Assembly: GCA_947502405.1 (NCBI GenBank)
Contig: CANMZT010000002.1
Coordinates: 186,001 to 250,000, forward strand
Source: an uncultured Algibacter sp.
GTDB taxonomy: Bacteria; Bacteroidota; Bacteroidia; Flavobacteriales; Flavobacteriaceae
DNA: 64,000 nucleotides
Direction of reading: 5' to 3'
Positions 1 through 10,400 of this stretch are shown one piece after another. A model generated the notes under the pieces. That model ran no database searches. It worked only from the letters and a program-made list of their open reading frames with translations, and was not told the origin of the DNA. A program made the translations under genes and the position numbers. Every line of letters starts with the position of its first letter. Within the stretch, counting starts at the first letter, position 1.

Positions 1-44
1 ACACCAAACAAAAATAAGAATGCTATGAATGCATGTTTTTTCAT
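1..44 (-). CDS. N-terminus of an exported protein, cut by window edge
   Basis: An ATG at 42-44 on the minus strand opens a frame that runs off the left end. It gives about 14 residues starting MKKHAFIAFLFLFG, a basic start followed by a hydrophobic stretch, as in a signal peptide. It begins 8 bp after the stop of the Gfo/Idh gene at 53-1246, so it is probably the next gene of the same operon. The function cannot be told from the visible part. Confidence 0.6.
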   Translation of the reverse strand, partial: MKKHAFIAFLFLFG

Positions 45-52
45 AAATCTTT

Positions 53-1246
53 TTAAAAATCTATTTTATCATGCCATTTTACAATTTTATTCTTGTACAT
101 AGCGTCAAGTCCCATTTGTACACAAATTGCAGCTTTTGCACCCGTAATAATACTTGATTCAGGAGTTTTATTATTGATGATTGATGATTTAAAATCTAGC
201 AATGCTTGTTTGCTTGGGTCTAAATGTTCTACATTAATTTTAGAACCTTTTTCCTTATGCCATTGGGCAGTTGCTCCACTAACACCATCAACATCCTTTA
301 TAACTTTATTTTTCTTTTTGCCTTCAGGATAAAACCATGCATTTTTAGTGTCAATAACTATAGTGCCTTTATCACCAATTACTTTTATTTGATAACCATC
401 TTTTGCATTACTCGTTAAGCAGGTAAACTTTGCTTGCACGTCGTTAGGATAGCTGTAGATTAAATGTACATTATCAAAGGTTTCTCTTCCATCTTTCCAA
501 TAATCAACGCCACCAACACCCATCACTTGATTTGGAGTATCGTTAAGTACCCAATTCACAAAATCAATTTGATGAGAACATAACTCAGCAGTTAATCCTC
601 CAGAGAATTCTCGATACATCCTCCAGTTTATAGCTTTTTCAAATTTATGCTCAGGCACTGGTCTTCTCCAGTTTCCGTGTCTGTTCCATTGGCACTCAAA
701 TGCTATTATTTTTCCAACCTTTCCTTGTTGAATTAAATCTACTACATGAGTGTAAAGTCTTGAACTATGGTATTGATGCCCTGTTTGAAATATCTGATTA
801 GATTGATTTTCTTTATTAACTAAATTCCTTATTCCTTTATAACCTTTAGCTAAAGTTTTTTCACAATATACATGCTTACCCGCATCAAGTGCATCAATTG
901 CAACTTTTGAATGCAAATGAAAAGGAGTTGCGACTATAACTGCATCAACATCCTTGTTATCTAAAAGTTGTCTGTAATCTGAATATCCCTTAGGATTTGA
1001 ATTGGCTTTTGCTAAACCTTTCTTTAGCCTAAATGGCAACACATCGCAAGCAGCTATTACATTTACATGGTCTATAGAGTTGATTATAGACGTTAAACCG
1101 CCTCCGCGATCTCCAGTGCCAATAACACCAATATTTATAGTAGTGTTGGCATTTAAATTAGACATCACATTACCATATAAATAGGAAGAACTGGCTACAC
1201 CAGCAGTAACTATAGCTGTATTCTTTATAAATGAGCGTCTTTTCAA
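53..1246 (-). CDS. Tat-exported Gfo/Idh/MocA family oxidoreductase
   Basis: This 397-residue protein starts with a twin-arginine signal (RRSFIK at residues 3-8), so it is expected to be folded with its cofactor and exported to the periplasm. The Rossmann motif is GVIGTGDRGGG at about 40-50. The usual EKP of the family is EKT here (E129-K130). Family members oxidise or reduce sugars with NAD(P), and some Tat-exported ones carry a tightly bound cofactor. It lies 3 bp after a second Tat-type Gfo/Idh gene and downstream of a DUF1080 gene, a set known from 3-keto-glycoside cleavage pathways. I infer oxidation of a sugar hydroxyl, or reduction of the released keto sugar. A GH109-type hydrolase acting through NAD is the main alternative. 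Confidence 0.85.
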   Translation of the reverse strand: MKRRSFIKNTAIVTAGVASSSYLYGNVMSNLNANTTINIGVIGTGDRGGGLTSIINSIDHVNVIAACDVLPFRLKKGLAKANSNPKGYSDYRQLLDNKDVDAVIVATPFHLHSKVAIDALDAGKHVYCEKTLAKGYKGIRNLVNKENQSNQIFQTGHQYHSSRLYTHVVDLIQQGKVGKIIAFECQWNRHGNWRRPVPEHKFEKAINWRMYREFSGGLTAELCSHQIDFVNWVLNDTPNQVMGVGGVDYWKDGRETFDNVHLIYSYPNDVQAKFTCLTSNAKDGYQIKVIGDKGTIVIDTKNAWFYPEGKKKNKVIKDVDGVSGATAQWHKEKGSKINVEHLDPSKQALLDFKSSIINNKTPESSIITGAKAAICVQMGLDAMYKNKIVKWHDKIDF

Positions 1247-1249
1247 ATT

Positions 1250-2593
1250 TTATAGTTTTGGTTCCCAACCTGGTTCATAAGTTCTAGACCATAGTTTCAT
1301 GGCGTCTCTGTTATACATCACGCCTAATTTATCGTCTATATCAAAAGCATCATTAATTCTATAAGCAATATTTGCATAATGCACCATTGCCATACTTTTA
1401 CTAGCATCATCAATAGGTGCCGTTAATTTAGCCTTCCCTCTAATCGTATCAAAAAGATTTTGAACATGTTTTGTTGAGGTATCTCCACCACCGCCTAAAG
1501 CATTTCCTGCTTCTTTTGATGCCGAATTATATTCTTTAACTAATTTACCTTTTCGGTCGTATAACAAATATTTACCTCTATCTACAAATACAGATCCTTC
1601 AGTACCATAAATTATAGTACCACGACCTCCTCCATAGGTGTTATAACTATTTCTAGATTTACCGTCCCACTTTATCATCTTATTATCTGCAAATTTAAAT
1701 GTAGCTTCCATATCATCATACATTTCCCAACCATCATCTAAAAAGTGACGCTTTTCAGCTTCAACATATACATGCTGAGGAAAGTCTACTTGTAAAGCCC
1801 ATCGTGCTACGTCTAATTCGTGGGTACCATTATTACCAGCTTCTGCTGTACCATATTCCCAACCATACCAATGCCAATTGTAATTCCATGTTTCAGAGGT
1901 ATAATCGCGTCTTGGGGCTGGCCCTTGCCATAAATCCCAGTCTAATCCATCAGGAATTGGAGCACTTTTTTGTATAGGCGCTTGTCCTCTCCTGTTATTA
2001 TAAAATGCCACAGCTTTATATGGTTTCCCGATAACTCCGTTATGAATTTCGTTAATAATTTCGATAGTATGACCAGAAGAACGTTGCTGATTCCCCATCT
2101 GTACCACTTTGTTGTAATGTTTAGCCGCTTTTACCAACTGCTCGTTTTCATGCATATTGTGGCTACAAGGTTTTTCAACATACACATGTTTACCAGCTTT
2201 CATTGCCATAATAGAACCTGGTGCGTGCCAATGGTCTGGAGTAGCATTAATTAACACATCTACATTTTTGTCGTCTAATACTTTTCTAATATCATTTTCT
2301 AGTTTAGGATTATAATTTATATGTTCTCTAAACCCTTTTAAAGCCTTTAAACGTTGACTCTCCATAACATCACATAAGTAAAGTAATTTAGCATTACTTG
2401 CTTTTGATGCAATTGGAGATTTAAATGCGTTTAATCTTCGTCCTAAACCAGCAATAGCAACATTTAAGCGGTCGTTTGCACCAACAATATTACTATAGCT
2501 TTTGGCTGACATAGCATTAACACCTCCTGCTAAACTAACTCCAACACCAGCCAAAGCAGTTTTTTTTATAAAGTTTCGTCTTTTATTATCCAT
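1250..2593 (-). CDS. Tat-exported Gfo/Idh/MocA oxidoreductase, long form
   Basis: This 447-residue protein has a Tat signal (RRNFIK at 5-10) and a Rossmann motif at about 46-52 (AIAGLGR). The canonical EKP is at 140-142. The C-terminal half has the long aromatic-rich segment (NWHWYGWEYGTAEAGNNGTHE) typical of the larger bacterial Gfo/Idh subfamily. The gene starts 1 bp from the stop of the DUF1080 gene and ends 3 bp before the next Gfo/Idh gene, so the three are almost certainly co-transcribed. The likely role is periplasmic C3 oxidation of a glycoside before DUF1080 cleavage. The family is sure; the reaction is inferred from context. Confidence 0.87.
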   Translation of the reverse strand: MDNKRRNFIKKTALAGVGVSLAGGVNAMSAKSYSNIVGANDRLNVAIAGLGRRLNAFKSPIASKASNAKLLYLCDVMESQRLKALKGFREHINYNPKLENDIRKVLDDKNVDVLINATPDHWHAPGSIMAMKAGKHVYVEKPCSHNMHENEQLVKAAKHYNKVVQMGNQQRSSGHTIEIINEIHNGVIGKPYKAVAFYNNRRGQAPIQKSAPIPDGLDWDLWQGPAPRRDYTSETWNYNWHWYGWEYGTAEAGNNGTHELDVARWALQVDFPQHVYVEAEKRHFLDDGWEMYDDMEATFKFADNKMIKWDGKSRNSYNTYGGGRGTIIYGTEGSVFVDRGKYLLYDRKGKLVKEYNSASKEAGNALGGGGDTSTKHVQNLFDTIRGKAKLTAPIDDASKSMAMVHYANIAYRINDAFDIDDKLGVMYNRDAMKLWSRTYEPGWEPKL

Positions 2594-2594
2594 T

Positions 2595-3977
2595 TTACTG
2601 CTTTTTATTTTTTGGAACTCTGATTTTAATATTTCTGAAAGCTACTCTATCACCATGGTCTTGTAATAATATTTGTCCTTTTTCCAATAATCCAAAATTT
2701 GGCCATTTTTCATATTTACTTTCAGAGACTAGTTTTAAAAAGGCATCACTTCCACGTTCATACTCCAAAACTTTAACATCATTAATCCAATGCTCAACAT
2801 GATTGTTCACAGACTTTATATAAGCCGTATTCCACTCTCCAATCGGTTTAATTGGCTTATTTGGATCTGCTTTGATTAAATCGTAAAGCGAACACACTGT
2901 TCTACTACCTTCATGAGACCCTTTCTTTGCGTCTTCGTGCAATTCATCATCTAAAATTTGATATTCTAAACCTATTGAAGATCCTGGACCTTTATTAATT
3001 TCAGTATCTACATAATATTTTATACCACTGTTTGCACCCGGTGTTAACTTAAAATCTAATGACAATTCAAAATTACTGTAATCCTCAGTTGTAACTATAT
3101 CACCTCCTGCTGCTGATTCTGCACCTCCAGATGCTAAAACTATTAACTCTCCATTTTCAATCTTCCAACCAGACTCTGGGAATTTATCTAATTTGGCGCC
3201 TCTCCATCCATTAGTGGTTTCTCCATCCCATAGCATTTTCCAACCAGATCTTTTCTCGTTAAATGTAAGTTGGTTTTTTGTAATTACTGGTTCTAAAGAC
3301 GATTTTGTTGTATACTTCTCTAAGTTTTCAGTTAAAATCTTAGCGTTCTTCCACATTACGGTTTTACCTAACTTTTCTTTGTTATTACCTATGGAATGTA
3401 CTTGCAAGCCTATAAATCCACTTGCAGTTTTATCATCAATTAAATAAGCAGCAGGAACATTATTGATCCAAGTTTTTATAGTGTCTCCAATAGCTTCAAC
3501 GCGATAGTGATTCCACTCATTTTGTTTAAATGCTTTTTGTGCTGCTTTATTATTCACTAAAGGGTTTAGCCATTTACGTCTTTTTTCATCGTAAATCCCA
3601 CCGCTCCATGCTCTTTTTGAAGGGTCAATTTCTACTTGATAACCATGAACCATTCCATCTCTATAATACGGTAAACTATTACTACGTATTTGAATACCAG
3701 AATTCATAGTTGAATCTACTTTAAAATCGATTTCAAAAATAAAATCACCATACATCTTATTTGTAGTTAAAAATGTATTTGGGGTATTAGCTTTGGTCGT
3801 TCCAATTACTACACCATCTTTAACTTTGTAGGTAGCTTCTCCTCCTAAAATTGTCCAACCTTCTAATGAGTCATTCTTAATTAAATCTACCCAAGGTATA
3901 TCTTCTTTTTTTGTGTTACAGGATAGGATAAAAAAACATGTAACAATTAGTAATAGTTTAGTTGTAATTGTATTCAT
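2595..3977 (-). CDS. Lipoprotein with two DUF1080 (3-keto-glycoside hydrolase) domains
   Basis: The ATG at 3977 is preferred over an in-frame upstream start at 4028, because it gives a clean lipoprotein signal (MNTITTKLLLIVTCFFILSC) and the longer form would start inside a terminator hairpin. The 460-residue product has two DUF1080 (PF06439) domains. The first covers roughly 30-210 (GWTILGGEATYKVKDGVVIG, then NSGIQIRS) and the second roughly 240-455 (WKMLWDGETTNGWRG, then NSGIKYYV). The family has a concanavalin-like jelly-roll fold, and characterised members cleave 3-keto-glycosides. With the two Tat-exported oxidoreductases immediately downstream it would form a complete periplasmic oxidation-elimination route. 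The tandem arrangement may give one catalytic and one binding domain. Confidence 0.85.
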   Translation of the reverse strand: MNTITTKLLLIVTCFFILSCNTKKEDIPWVDLIKNDSLEGWTILGGEATYKVKDGVVIGTTKANTPNTFLTTNKMYGDFIFEIDFKVDSTMNSGIQIRSNSLPYYRDGMVHGYQVEIDPSKRAWSGGIYDEKRRKWLNPLVNNKAAQKAFKQNEWNHYRVEAIGDTIKTWINNVPAAYLIDDKTASGFIGLQVHSIGNNKEKLGKTVMWKNAKILTENLEKYTTKSSLEPVITKNQLTFNEKRSGWKMLWDGETTNGWRGAKLDKFPESGWKIENGELIVLASGGAESAAGGDIVTTEDYSNFELSLDFKLTPGANSGIKYYVDTEINKGPGSSIGLEYQILDDELHEDAKKGSHEGSRTVCSLYDLIKADPNKPIKPIGEWNTAYIKSVNNHVEHWINDVKVLEYERGSDAFLKLVSESKYEKWPNFGLLEKGQILLQDHGDRVAFRNIKIRVPKNKKQ

Positions 3978-4001
3978 AATATGTAATGTAAGGGTTTGTA
4001 A

Positions 4002-4028
4002 TAAATGTACAGATAAATAAAAAAACAA
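4002..4028 (-). promoter_or_regulatory. Candidate promoter of the DUF1080-Gfo/Idh operon
   Basis: On the minus strand TTG (4026-4028) is followed after 16 bp by TACATTTA (4002-4009), one mismatch from the Bacteroidetes -7 element TAnnTTTG. It lies just upstream of the ATG at 3977 and abuts the hairpin at 4027-4062. Position supports it; the sequence match is only moderate. Confidence 0.35.
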
Positions 4029-4062
4029 CCTCCATTTTAAAACTTAATTTTAAGTGGAGGTT
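4019..4062 (-). terminator. Hairpin with T-tract before the DUF1080 gene
   Basis: AACCTCCA at 4027-4034 pairs with TGGAGGTT at 4055-4062. On the minus strand the stem is followed by a run of T (plus-strand A tract just below 4026). It would stop or attenuate transcripts arriving from upstream. An alternative is an RNA leader element, because it lies between an upstream operator-like repeat (4223-4239) and the gene. Confidence 0.55.
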
Positions 4063-4412
4063 ATATTTGACTAACTCAATTAACTACTTTAATTAAACGT
4101 GCATAAAATATGCTAATGAAACTGTTTACTTATTTAATTTCAACTTCTCATCATTTAGCAAAATAATGATGTATAATACCGTTGTTATATAAAATAAAAA
4201 TAGAGTTTTATAGATAAAAAACTATCCTGTTGTATCCTGAAAATAACATTTCAAATCTAAGATTTTAAAGAAGTAATAGGGCTTTAGTTTTTCACAAAAA
4301 AAGACTGGATGATAATTTGAGGCAAACCTTAGATTTAGACCAATAAAAAAATAATTTAAAGATTGGATATCTTTTATGGATAGTATCGACTTATTTATAA
4401 ATCAAGTTATAA
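4063..4412. other. Intergenic spacer between two terminator hairpins
   Basis: No open reading frame with coding character was found on either strand in these 350 bp. The only clear signal is the direct repeat at 4223-4239. The stretch is AT-rich and could hold the start of a long leader for the DUF1080 operon. Confidence 0.5.
4223..4239 (-). promoter_or_regulatory. Direct-repeat operator copy 1 (DUF1080 operon)
   Basis: In gene direction this reads CAGGATA-CAA-CAGGATA, two identical 7-bp half-sites with a 10-bp period. Related pairs occur at 15815, 40262, 41493 and 44513, each upstream of a carbohydrate operon. It lies 246 bp from the DUF1080 ATG. Confidence 0.55.
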
Positions 4413-4446
4413 CAAAAAAAATAGCGAGAATTTAATCTCGCTATTT
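4413..4446 (-). terminator. Terminator after the DUF1735 gene
   Basis: An 11-bp perfect stem, AAATAGCGAGA (4419-4429) with TCTCGCTATTT (4436-4446), has a 6-base loop. On the minus strand it is followed by eight T. It begins 40 bp after the stop of the DUF1735 gene and should end the SusC/SusD transcript. Confidence 0.85.
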
Positions 4447-4485
4447 TTGACTTATATAATATGATTTGTAAGAGAGAACTTAACA

Positions 4486-5658
4486 TTAAGGCAATTCAAA
4501 ATCTAGTACAAATTCCTCGAACTTAACATCTCTGTCTCTAATAACTAAAGTATCTTTAACTGTATGCAATAAATCAAGTGTTGCTGTTGTTGTTGAAATT
4601 AATCTACCAAAAGAGCGTCTCTCAGTAACTTCAACTTCTAATTCTCGGTATTGATAATCTAAGTAAATTACGTCTCGACTTTCACCTCCCCATTCATCTC
4701 CATCTTCTACAAACTCTCCTGATCCCGTTATGGTAACAGTGCTAGCTGGATCGTTATTAGTAACGGTAATTTCTTCATTATCGTTAAATGCCAATCGTAA
4801 AGACAATGTATTATTAGTAGCTAGAAGTGAATCTGCTCTTCTAACATTAATAGTAGTAATTACTTCATTTCTTCCAGCAGTTAAAACTGGAAGTAATTCA
4901 TCTTGTACAACAAACTCAGATCTATAAACTGTAGAGCTATCTATGGCTCTTGAATCTGTTTCAGTTGGATCGCCATTTTCAAAAACCGTTTCCGATTCGA
5001 CAAATCCGTCAACTACATCCTCACCACGTCTTAAATAAATACCTTGATATTTATTCATAAACTTGATACCAAAAAGTGTATAGTCTTTAGGTTGTATTTG
5101 CCAATCATCTGCTTTAATCTTAATAGGGTCTGTAACACCTTCAGCTGGCACACCTGCTAAAAGCGAATCCAATTCTTCATAATCTGTAATTCTTAGTGGA
5201 ATTACATAATGTACATCACCAAAATCGGCGAATGACTGTGGGTCATCAAAAAAGGCATCCGAAAGTTGCACCGGTATGCGCCCCTTTGTAGAACCAGAAG
5301 GAATGGTTACTGGGCTTTCCTGCTCAATAGTATAGTAAGAAGCTGGCAACACTTTCACATTTACAGTATCTAAGCCTAAAGCAGCAGCATCTATTAAATC
5401 AGGATCCAACTCAAAATGTACTCTTCGATTTTTATTATTATTATAAACACCTGTCATGATGACACCGATTTCAAATCGTCCATTATTATCGTTTTCGTTA
5501 AAACCCAAATCATATTTGCCTTGAATTAGCGTTCTTACGGGTGTTTGAAATGGAAAATACACAGAAGTTGAGCCAAAGTCGTCAAATTCATTTTCCTGGT
5601 TTTCGCAAGCCATTAAACTAAAGGCAATTGCGCATATTATTAAATATTTTATTTTCAT
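4486..5658 (-). CDS. DUF1735 (BT_3987-like) surface lipoprotein, SusE-like position
   Basis: This 390-residue protein has a lipoprotein signal ending LMAC at about 15-18. The first 170 residues fit DUF1735: a VYFPFQ strand start, then GVYNNNKNRRVHFELD, a YYTIE segment, a GRIPVQLSDAFFDD turn and HYVIPLRI. The C-terminal part is beta-rich and resembles the DUF5627-type domains that follow DUF1735. Such proteins are usually encoded behind SusD and are thought to bind glycan at the cell surface. Here it starts 39 bp after SusD2 and ends the operon before a strong terminator. No catalytic motif is visible. Confidence 0.8.
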   Translation of the reverse strand: MKIKYLIICAIAFSLMACENQENEFDDFGSTSVYFPFQTPVRTLIQGKYDLGFNENDNNGRFEIGVIMTGVYNNNKNRRVHFELDPDLIDAAALGLDTVNVKVLPASYYTIEQESPVTIPSGSTKGRIPVQLSDAFFDDPQSFADFGDVHYVIPLRITDYEELDSLLAGVPAEGVTDPIKIKADDWQIQPKDYTLFGIKFMNKYQGIYLRRGEDVVDGFVESETVFENGDPTETDSRAIDSSTVYRSEFVVQDELLPVLTAGRNEVITTINVRRADSLLATNNTLSLRLAFNDNEEITVTNNDPASTVTITGSGEFVEDGDEWGGESRDVIYLDYQYRELEVEVTERRSFGRLISTTTATLDLLHTVKDTLVIRDRDVKFEEFVLDFELP

Positions 5659-5697
5659 GTCTAAAATTTTTTTATTCTTTTAAATTACACAATTATC

Positions 5698-7425
5698 CTA
5701 CCAGCCATTATTTTGCTCAAGTTCAGGAAACTTCAAAATTTCAGCATTTGGAATGGGCATATAAGTTGCAAATGGTTGGAAATTTCTAATTTCTACAGAC
5801 GGCAACTCAATATAGTTATTTCCGTCGAAAAAGTAACCTTTAGCTGGTTCATCTAAAGGCAATCCCCATCTTCTAAGATCCCAAAACCTATGTCCCTCAA
5901 AACTTAGTTCTATACGACGTTCATTTCTAATAAGCTCTCGCATATCTTCTTGAGATGTAATAGATGCTAGGTAATTATCTGGTTGTGTAATTCCTGCTCT
6001 ATTACGTATTGCTCCAATCACATCACGAGCGGTAATACCATCAACCTGATGATCAGGACCACCAATTTCATTAGCTGATTCTGCTAATATTAAAAATAAT
6101 TCTGTATATCTAAAATACACGTTAGCATGTCTCTTACCTTGAGCAGTTCCATCATTATTAATACTAACATCAGGACGCAACAATTTTTTAAGGTAATACC
6201 CCGTAGTTGTAGACTGCCCTGGAATAGAATCTAACCTATCATTTCCTCCACCAACACCAGTATTAATTGTACCGCCACCAAAGGAAGCACCATTAACAAT
6301 AACATACTTTTCTAGCCTAGGGTCTCTATTATCATAAGGGTTTTGAGGGTCAAAACCATTAGCCTCAGTAGCAGGAAAACCATCTTGCATTGGGAATGCC
6401 ATTACAAAGTTATGTGTTGGATTAATTTCTCCCTCTCCATTCAATGAAGGCGGAAACATTCTTCTTTCAATATTAAACGTATTACCGCCTATAGTACCAC
6501 GCCAAAGCGATTCATCACTCAGTATATTATCATCTGTTGTATAAAACTCATTACCATTAGGATCTAAACCAGCAACACCTCCTATAGTATTTAAAATTTG
6601 AGCTGCATTATTTGCTGCTATATCATAATAGCTTTGACTATTTAAAAATGAAGGACTCGCTGCAAAAAGTGCTAAACGTGCTTTTAAGGCTTTTACTATT
6701 CTTCCTGAAATACGTAAATCAAAGAAGTCATCATTTACTGTTGCATATTTAGCATATTCATAATTTTCTAAATCTGTATACCATGGATCTACTTCGCCTT
6801 CTTCTAATCCATAATCTGTTGGTAATAAATTAAGTGAGGCATCAAAATCTGCCATAATAGCCTGAACAGAAGCTTCAAATGATAAACGGGGTACATTAAA
6901 GTTCCCATCAGGTTCAATAAACTCAGTAAAATATGGAATACCTAATAATTCTCCAGATTCTCCAATACCAGCATGAGCTTCAAGTACATAAAAATGATGC
7001 AACCCTCTTAAAGCCAACGCCTCTCCCTTCATACGCATCTGAAACATTTCATTAGTTAATGTATCCCTACTCCATTGTGTTGCTTCTGTGTCAATAATTT
7101 CTAAGAATCTATTTATCCACAATACACGCTCATAACTACTCCAACGGGCTAGAGGGTTAAACCATCCGTTTAACTCACCAAGAGCCATTCGCTTAATATT
7201 ATTATTCAAAATATTATTAACGGCATCATCAGTAGCAGCTTCTGAAAAAGAGTATTGATTAACTAAACCCGTATATCCATTTAATAATACGCCTTCTGCA
7301 AAATTCGGATTCTCAGTAACATCATCAAAATCCAACCTATTTTCATCAATAGGCTCTAGGGTATCACAGGCTATCATGCCAGTAAGCACCAACACAATTA
7401 CTATATATTTTATTAAATTTTTCAT
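5698..7425 (-). CDS. SusD/RagB-family glycan-binding lipoprotein (SusD2)
   Basis: This 575-residue protein has a lipobox (LTGMIAC, about 14-20). The fold markers are the N-terminal helices, the central MKGEALALRGLHHFYVLEAHAG repeat-like helix and the C-terminal SusD signature (IRNERRIELSFEGHRFWDLRRWG) near residues 500-530. SusD proteins close the SusC pore from outside and capture oligosaccharides. It starts 27 bp after its SusC2 partner and is followed by the DUF1735 lipoprotein. Confidence 0.93.
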   Translation of the reverse strand: MKNLIKYIVIVLVLTGMIACDTLEPIDENRLDFDDVTENPNFAEGVLLNGYTGLVNQYSFSEAATDDAVNNILNNNIKRMALGELNGWFNPLARWSSYERVLWINRFLEIIDTEATQWSRDTLTNEMFQMRMKGEALALRGLHHFYVLEAHAGIGESGELLGIPYFTEFIEPDGNFNVPRLSFEASVQAIMADFDASLNLLPTDYGLEEGEVDPWYTDLENYEYAKYATVNDDFFDLRISGRIVKALKARLALFAASPSFLNSQSYYDIAANNAAQILNTIGGVAGLDPNGNEFYTTDDNILSDESLWRGTIGGNTFNIERRMFPPSLNGEGEINPTHNFVMAFPMQDGFPATEANGFDPQNPYDNRDPRLEKYVIVNGASFGGGTINTGVGGGNDRLDSIPGQSTTTGYYLKKLLRPDVSINNDGTAQGKRHANVYFRYTELFLILAESANEIGGPDHQVDGITARDVIGAIRNRAGITQPDNYLASITSQEDMRELIRNERRIELSFEGHRFWDLRRWGLPLDEPAKGYFFDGNNYIELPSVEIRNFQPFATYMPIPNAEILKFPELEQNNGW

Positions 7426-7452
7426 TTTATTTATCTTAATTTTCTAATTATC

Positions 7453-10400
7453 TTAAAATGACATTCTCAAACCAAGCGTATAAGCTCTAGATAGAGGTGC
7501 TGTTCCTATTCTTAACTGACGAACATCTTTATTTTTACCTATTTCAAACAAATTAGTTCCAGAAAGATTTACACTGAAATCCTCAATTCCTAGTTTATTA
7601 CAAAAAGCATCCTGAAATTCATATGTTATCTGAGCACGATTAATTCTAAAGAAACTCGTGTCAAATAACCAAAACGTAGAAGTTCTAAAATTATTTTGAT
7701 TTGTTCTTGATGATAACCTAGGAAATGTTGCTGTATCTGCTGTTTCGGGTGTCCATCGTCCTAAAACAACTTCTGAGTATTTATCCTGACCGTCAACTGC
7801 ATAATATTGGTTAAAGTTACCACTTAACTTATTACCGTGTGCTCCTGTTTGTCCAGTTCCTAAAACAAATAAATTGAATCTTTTATATTTTAAATTTAGG
7901 TTAATACCATATGTCCATGGACTAGAAGATTGCCCAATCTCCACTTGATCATCTTGATCAATATTACCATCACCATTTTGGTCTACATATTTTATATCTC
8001 CTGGTTGAACACTACCAAATCTAGGAATTGGTGAACCCGCATTTAAAACTCTCCTACCGTTTGGATCAGTAGTGAAATCTTCTTCAGAATAAAAACCTTG
8101 ATCAACTAATCCAAAAATAGAAGACAGTTCTCTTCCAACTCTATTTCGGTAATCAAACTCATTAATCTCCGATCGTTTTATCGCTTCCGTTTGGCTATAC
8201 AAAACATTGGCACCTATACCTACTGAAAAATCATTAAAGGTTTTGTTAAAATTCATCCCTAGTTCAAAACCAGTGTATAAGTTCTGATTAAAATTGTTAT
8301 ATGGCCTAAAAACATTATAAAAAGAAGGATATTCAGCTTGTAAAAATGTATTTATTTTATCAAGTTCTGTTCTAAAGTAATTAGCTTCTATCCAAAGTGA
8401 ATTCATTAAATACGTTTCGAAACCTAAATTTAAATCAATACGATCTTCAAAAGTTAAATCAAGATTCTCTCCTTGTGTAACATTTTGTCTAGGATTAGAA
8501 GATTCTTCTCCATTAGCCCAATTAATTCTGTTAGCACTCACATAGTTTAAATCATATAAATAGTAAGGGCTAGCACTATTATTAACACTACCGTTAGCAT
8601 TAAGAGCTCTAATACCTTGATCTGACTTTACAATACCGCCTGAAGCCTTTAACTTAAGGTAGTTAATAAATTTACTGTTCTTCAAAAAAGGCTCTTCACT
8701 TATAATATAAGCTATACCAGAAGTTGGTGAAAACCCACCTCTATTACCTTCTGGTAGTTTTATTGAATTAGCATAGGTTCCTGTAAAATCAAAAAATAGT
8801 TTCTTTTTATAATCATAAGCCATTTGAAACCCTAAGTGTGCATCAATATCTGTTTGTTTAACATTATTTCGCCTTTGTGAATTATAATAACCTAGGAAAG
8901 TGGTATTTAAAGAATGATCCTTAGCAAAAGTGGTATCGTAATTAATCAATCCATAAAAACCAAATCGAGATACAAAACCATTGGTAAGAAGATTTTCAGT
9001 TAAATCTTTTCTGTCTTCGCCAAAAATACCAGAAGCGTCTGGAATTTCTGGTGTAGTGGCATCATCATCATGATCTGTTGTACCAAAATTGGTTATTCTA
9101 TCACCCTCCCAACCTGGAGCATAAGTTTTAAATTCGTTAGTTATTGTTGCATTATAAGAATCATAAAAATCAAAACTGAGATAGGTTTTAGCTGATAAAC
9201 CTTTTGTTATCCTATCTAAATCAAAATTGATAGTGTTGTTAAACTGAGTAGAACGGAACACTGTATTTAGATAACCACCAGCAATAGCTAAAGCTACAGG
9301 AGCATTTGCCCCAAACTGTTGAGTTGATCCTAAAAGTCTCCCATTAAACGTATTTGCAGCTTGTATTTGTCCTGCAACTGTTGGGTCGCTGGTGTCTACT
9401 AGATCTACAGGTAAAAATGGCGAATACGTATTAGGTCTTAAAGTAGTTCCAGCTCTCAACAAATTAGATCTAGACGCCCTATTTGTACTAATAACCCCTA
9501 TACCATCTAGACTACTCGTAATCCAATCGTTTACTTTAAAATCTATATTACCTCTTACATTAAAGCGGTTTGTTCCTGCATTTATATCTTCATTAATATC
9601 AACCCAAGCTCCTCTACTATTCCAGCCCACATTAACATAATACTGATTTTTATCATTCCCTCCAGAAAATTCGGTTATAACATTTGTAAAATTCACAAAA
9701 GGTTGCACATATTCTGTAGAATATAAATCTAAATCTGGATATTTAAATTCATTAGAGCTTGTATTAAACTCTTGAATGAGTGATTGTGAATAAAAATCAT
9801 CTAACCCGTCATTATTTCTAGCTTCATTAAAAAGTTGCATGTAGGGCACTGAGCCTAAATATTTAGGTAAAGAAACAGGTGTACTAATACCAGAACGAAT
9901 ATTAACATTAACTTCTTTTTTATTAGCATTACCACGTTTCGTGTTAATAACAATAACACCATTTCTTCCTTGACTACCATACAATGCAACAGAATTAGCA
10001 TCTTTAAGTACTGTTATCTGTTCCACTTCCTCCATATTTAAGATATTGGGATCACGACCAATTACGCCATCAATAACAAAAATAGCACTACCTATACCTC
10101 TAACATTTTCAGAGCCTCTTACACCTAACATTAGTCCGTTAATATAATCTCTAACAAATTGTGTATTATCATAAGTTAATCGGTCTTGGGTATTAATTGA
10201 CGATACCGCACCTATAATATCACGTCTAACTTTAGTAGCTACCCCCATGTTTATCTCGTCATCTTCCGAAGCAAGAAAAGGTGATTTTATCATGGTAATA
10301 TTACCAGTTAAATCAGATATAGTAATAATTACAGATTCAAAACCCTTTTTTTCAAGTACAACAGACTCATCATCTAGTAATTTAATTTTAAACTGTCCGT

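Noticed and set aside
3978-4028. Upstream extension of the DUF1080 protein
   Set aside because: It would begin inside the hairpin at 4019-4062, and the ATG at 3977 gives a clean lipoprotein signal.
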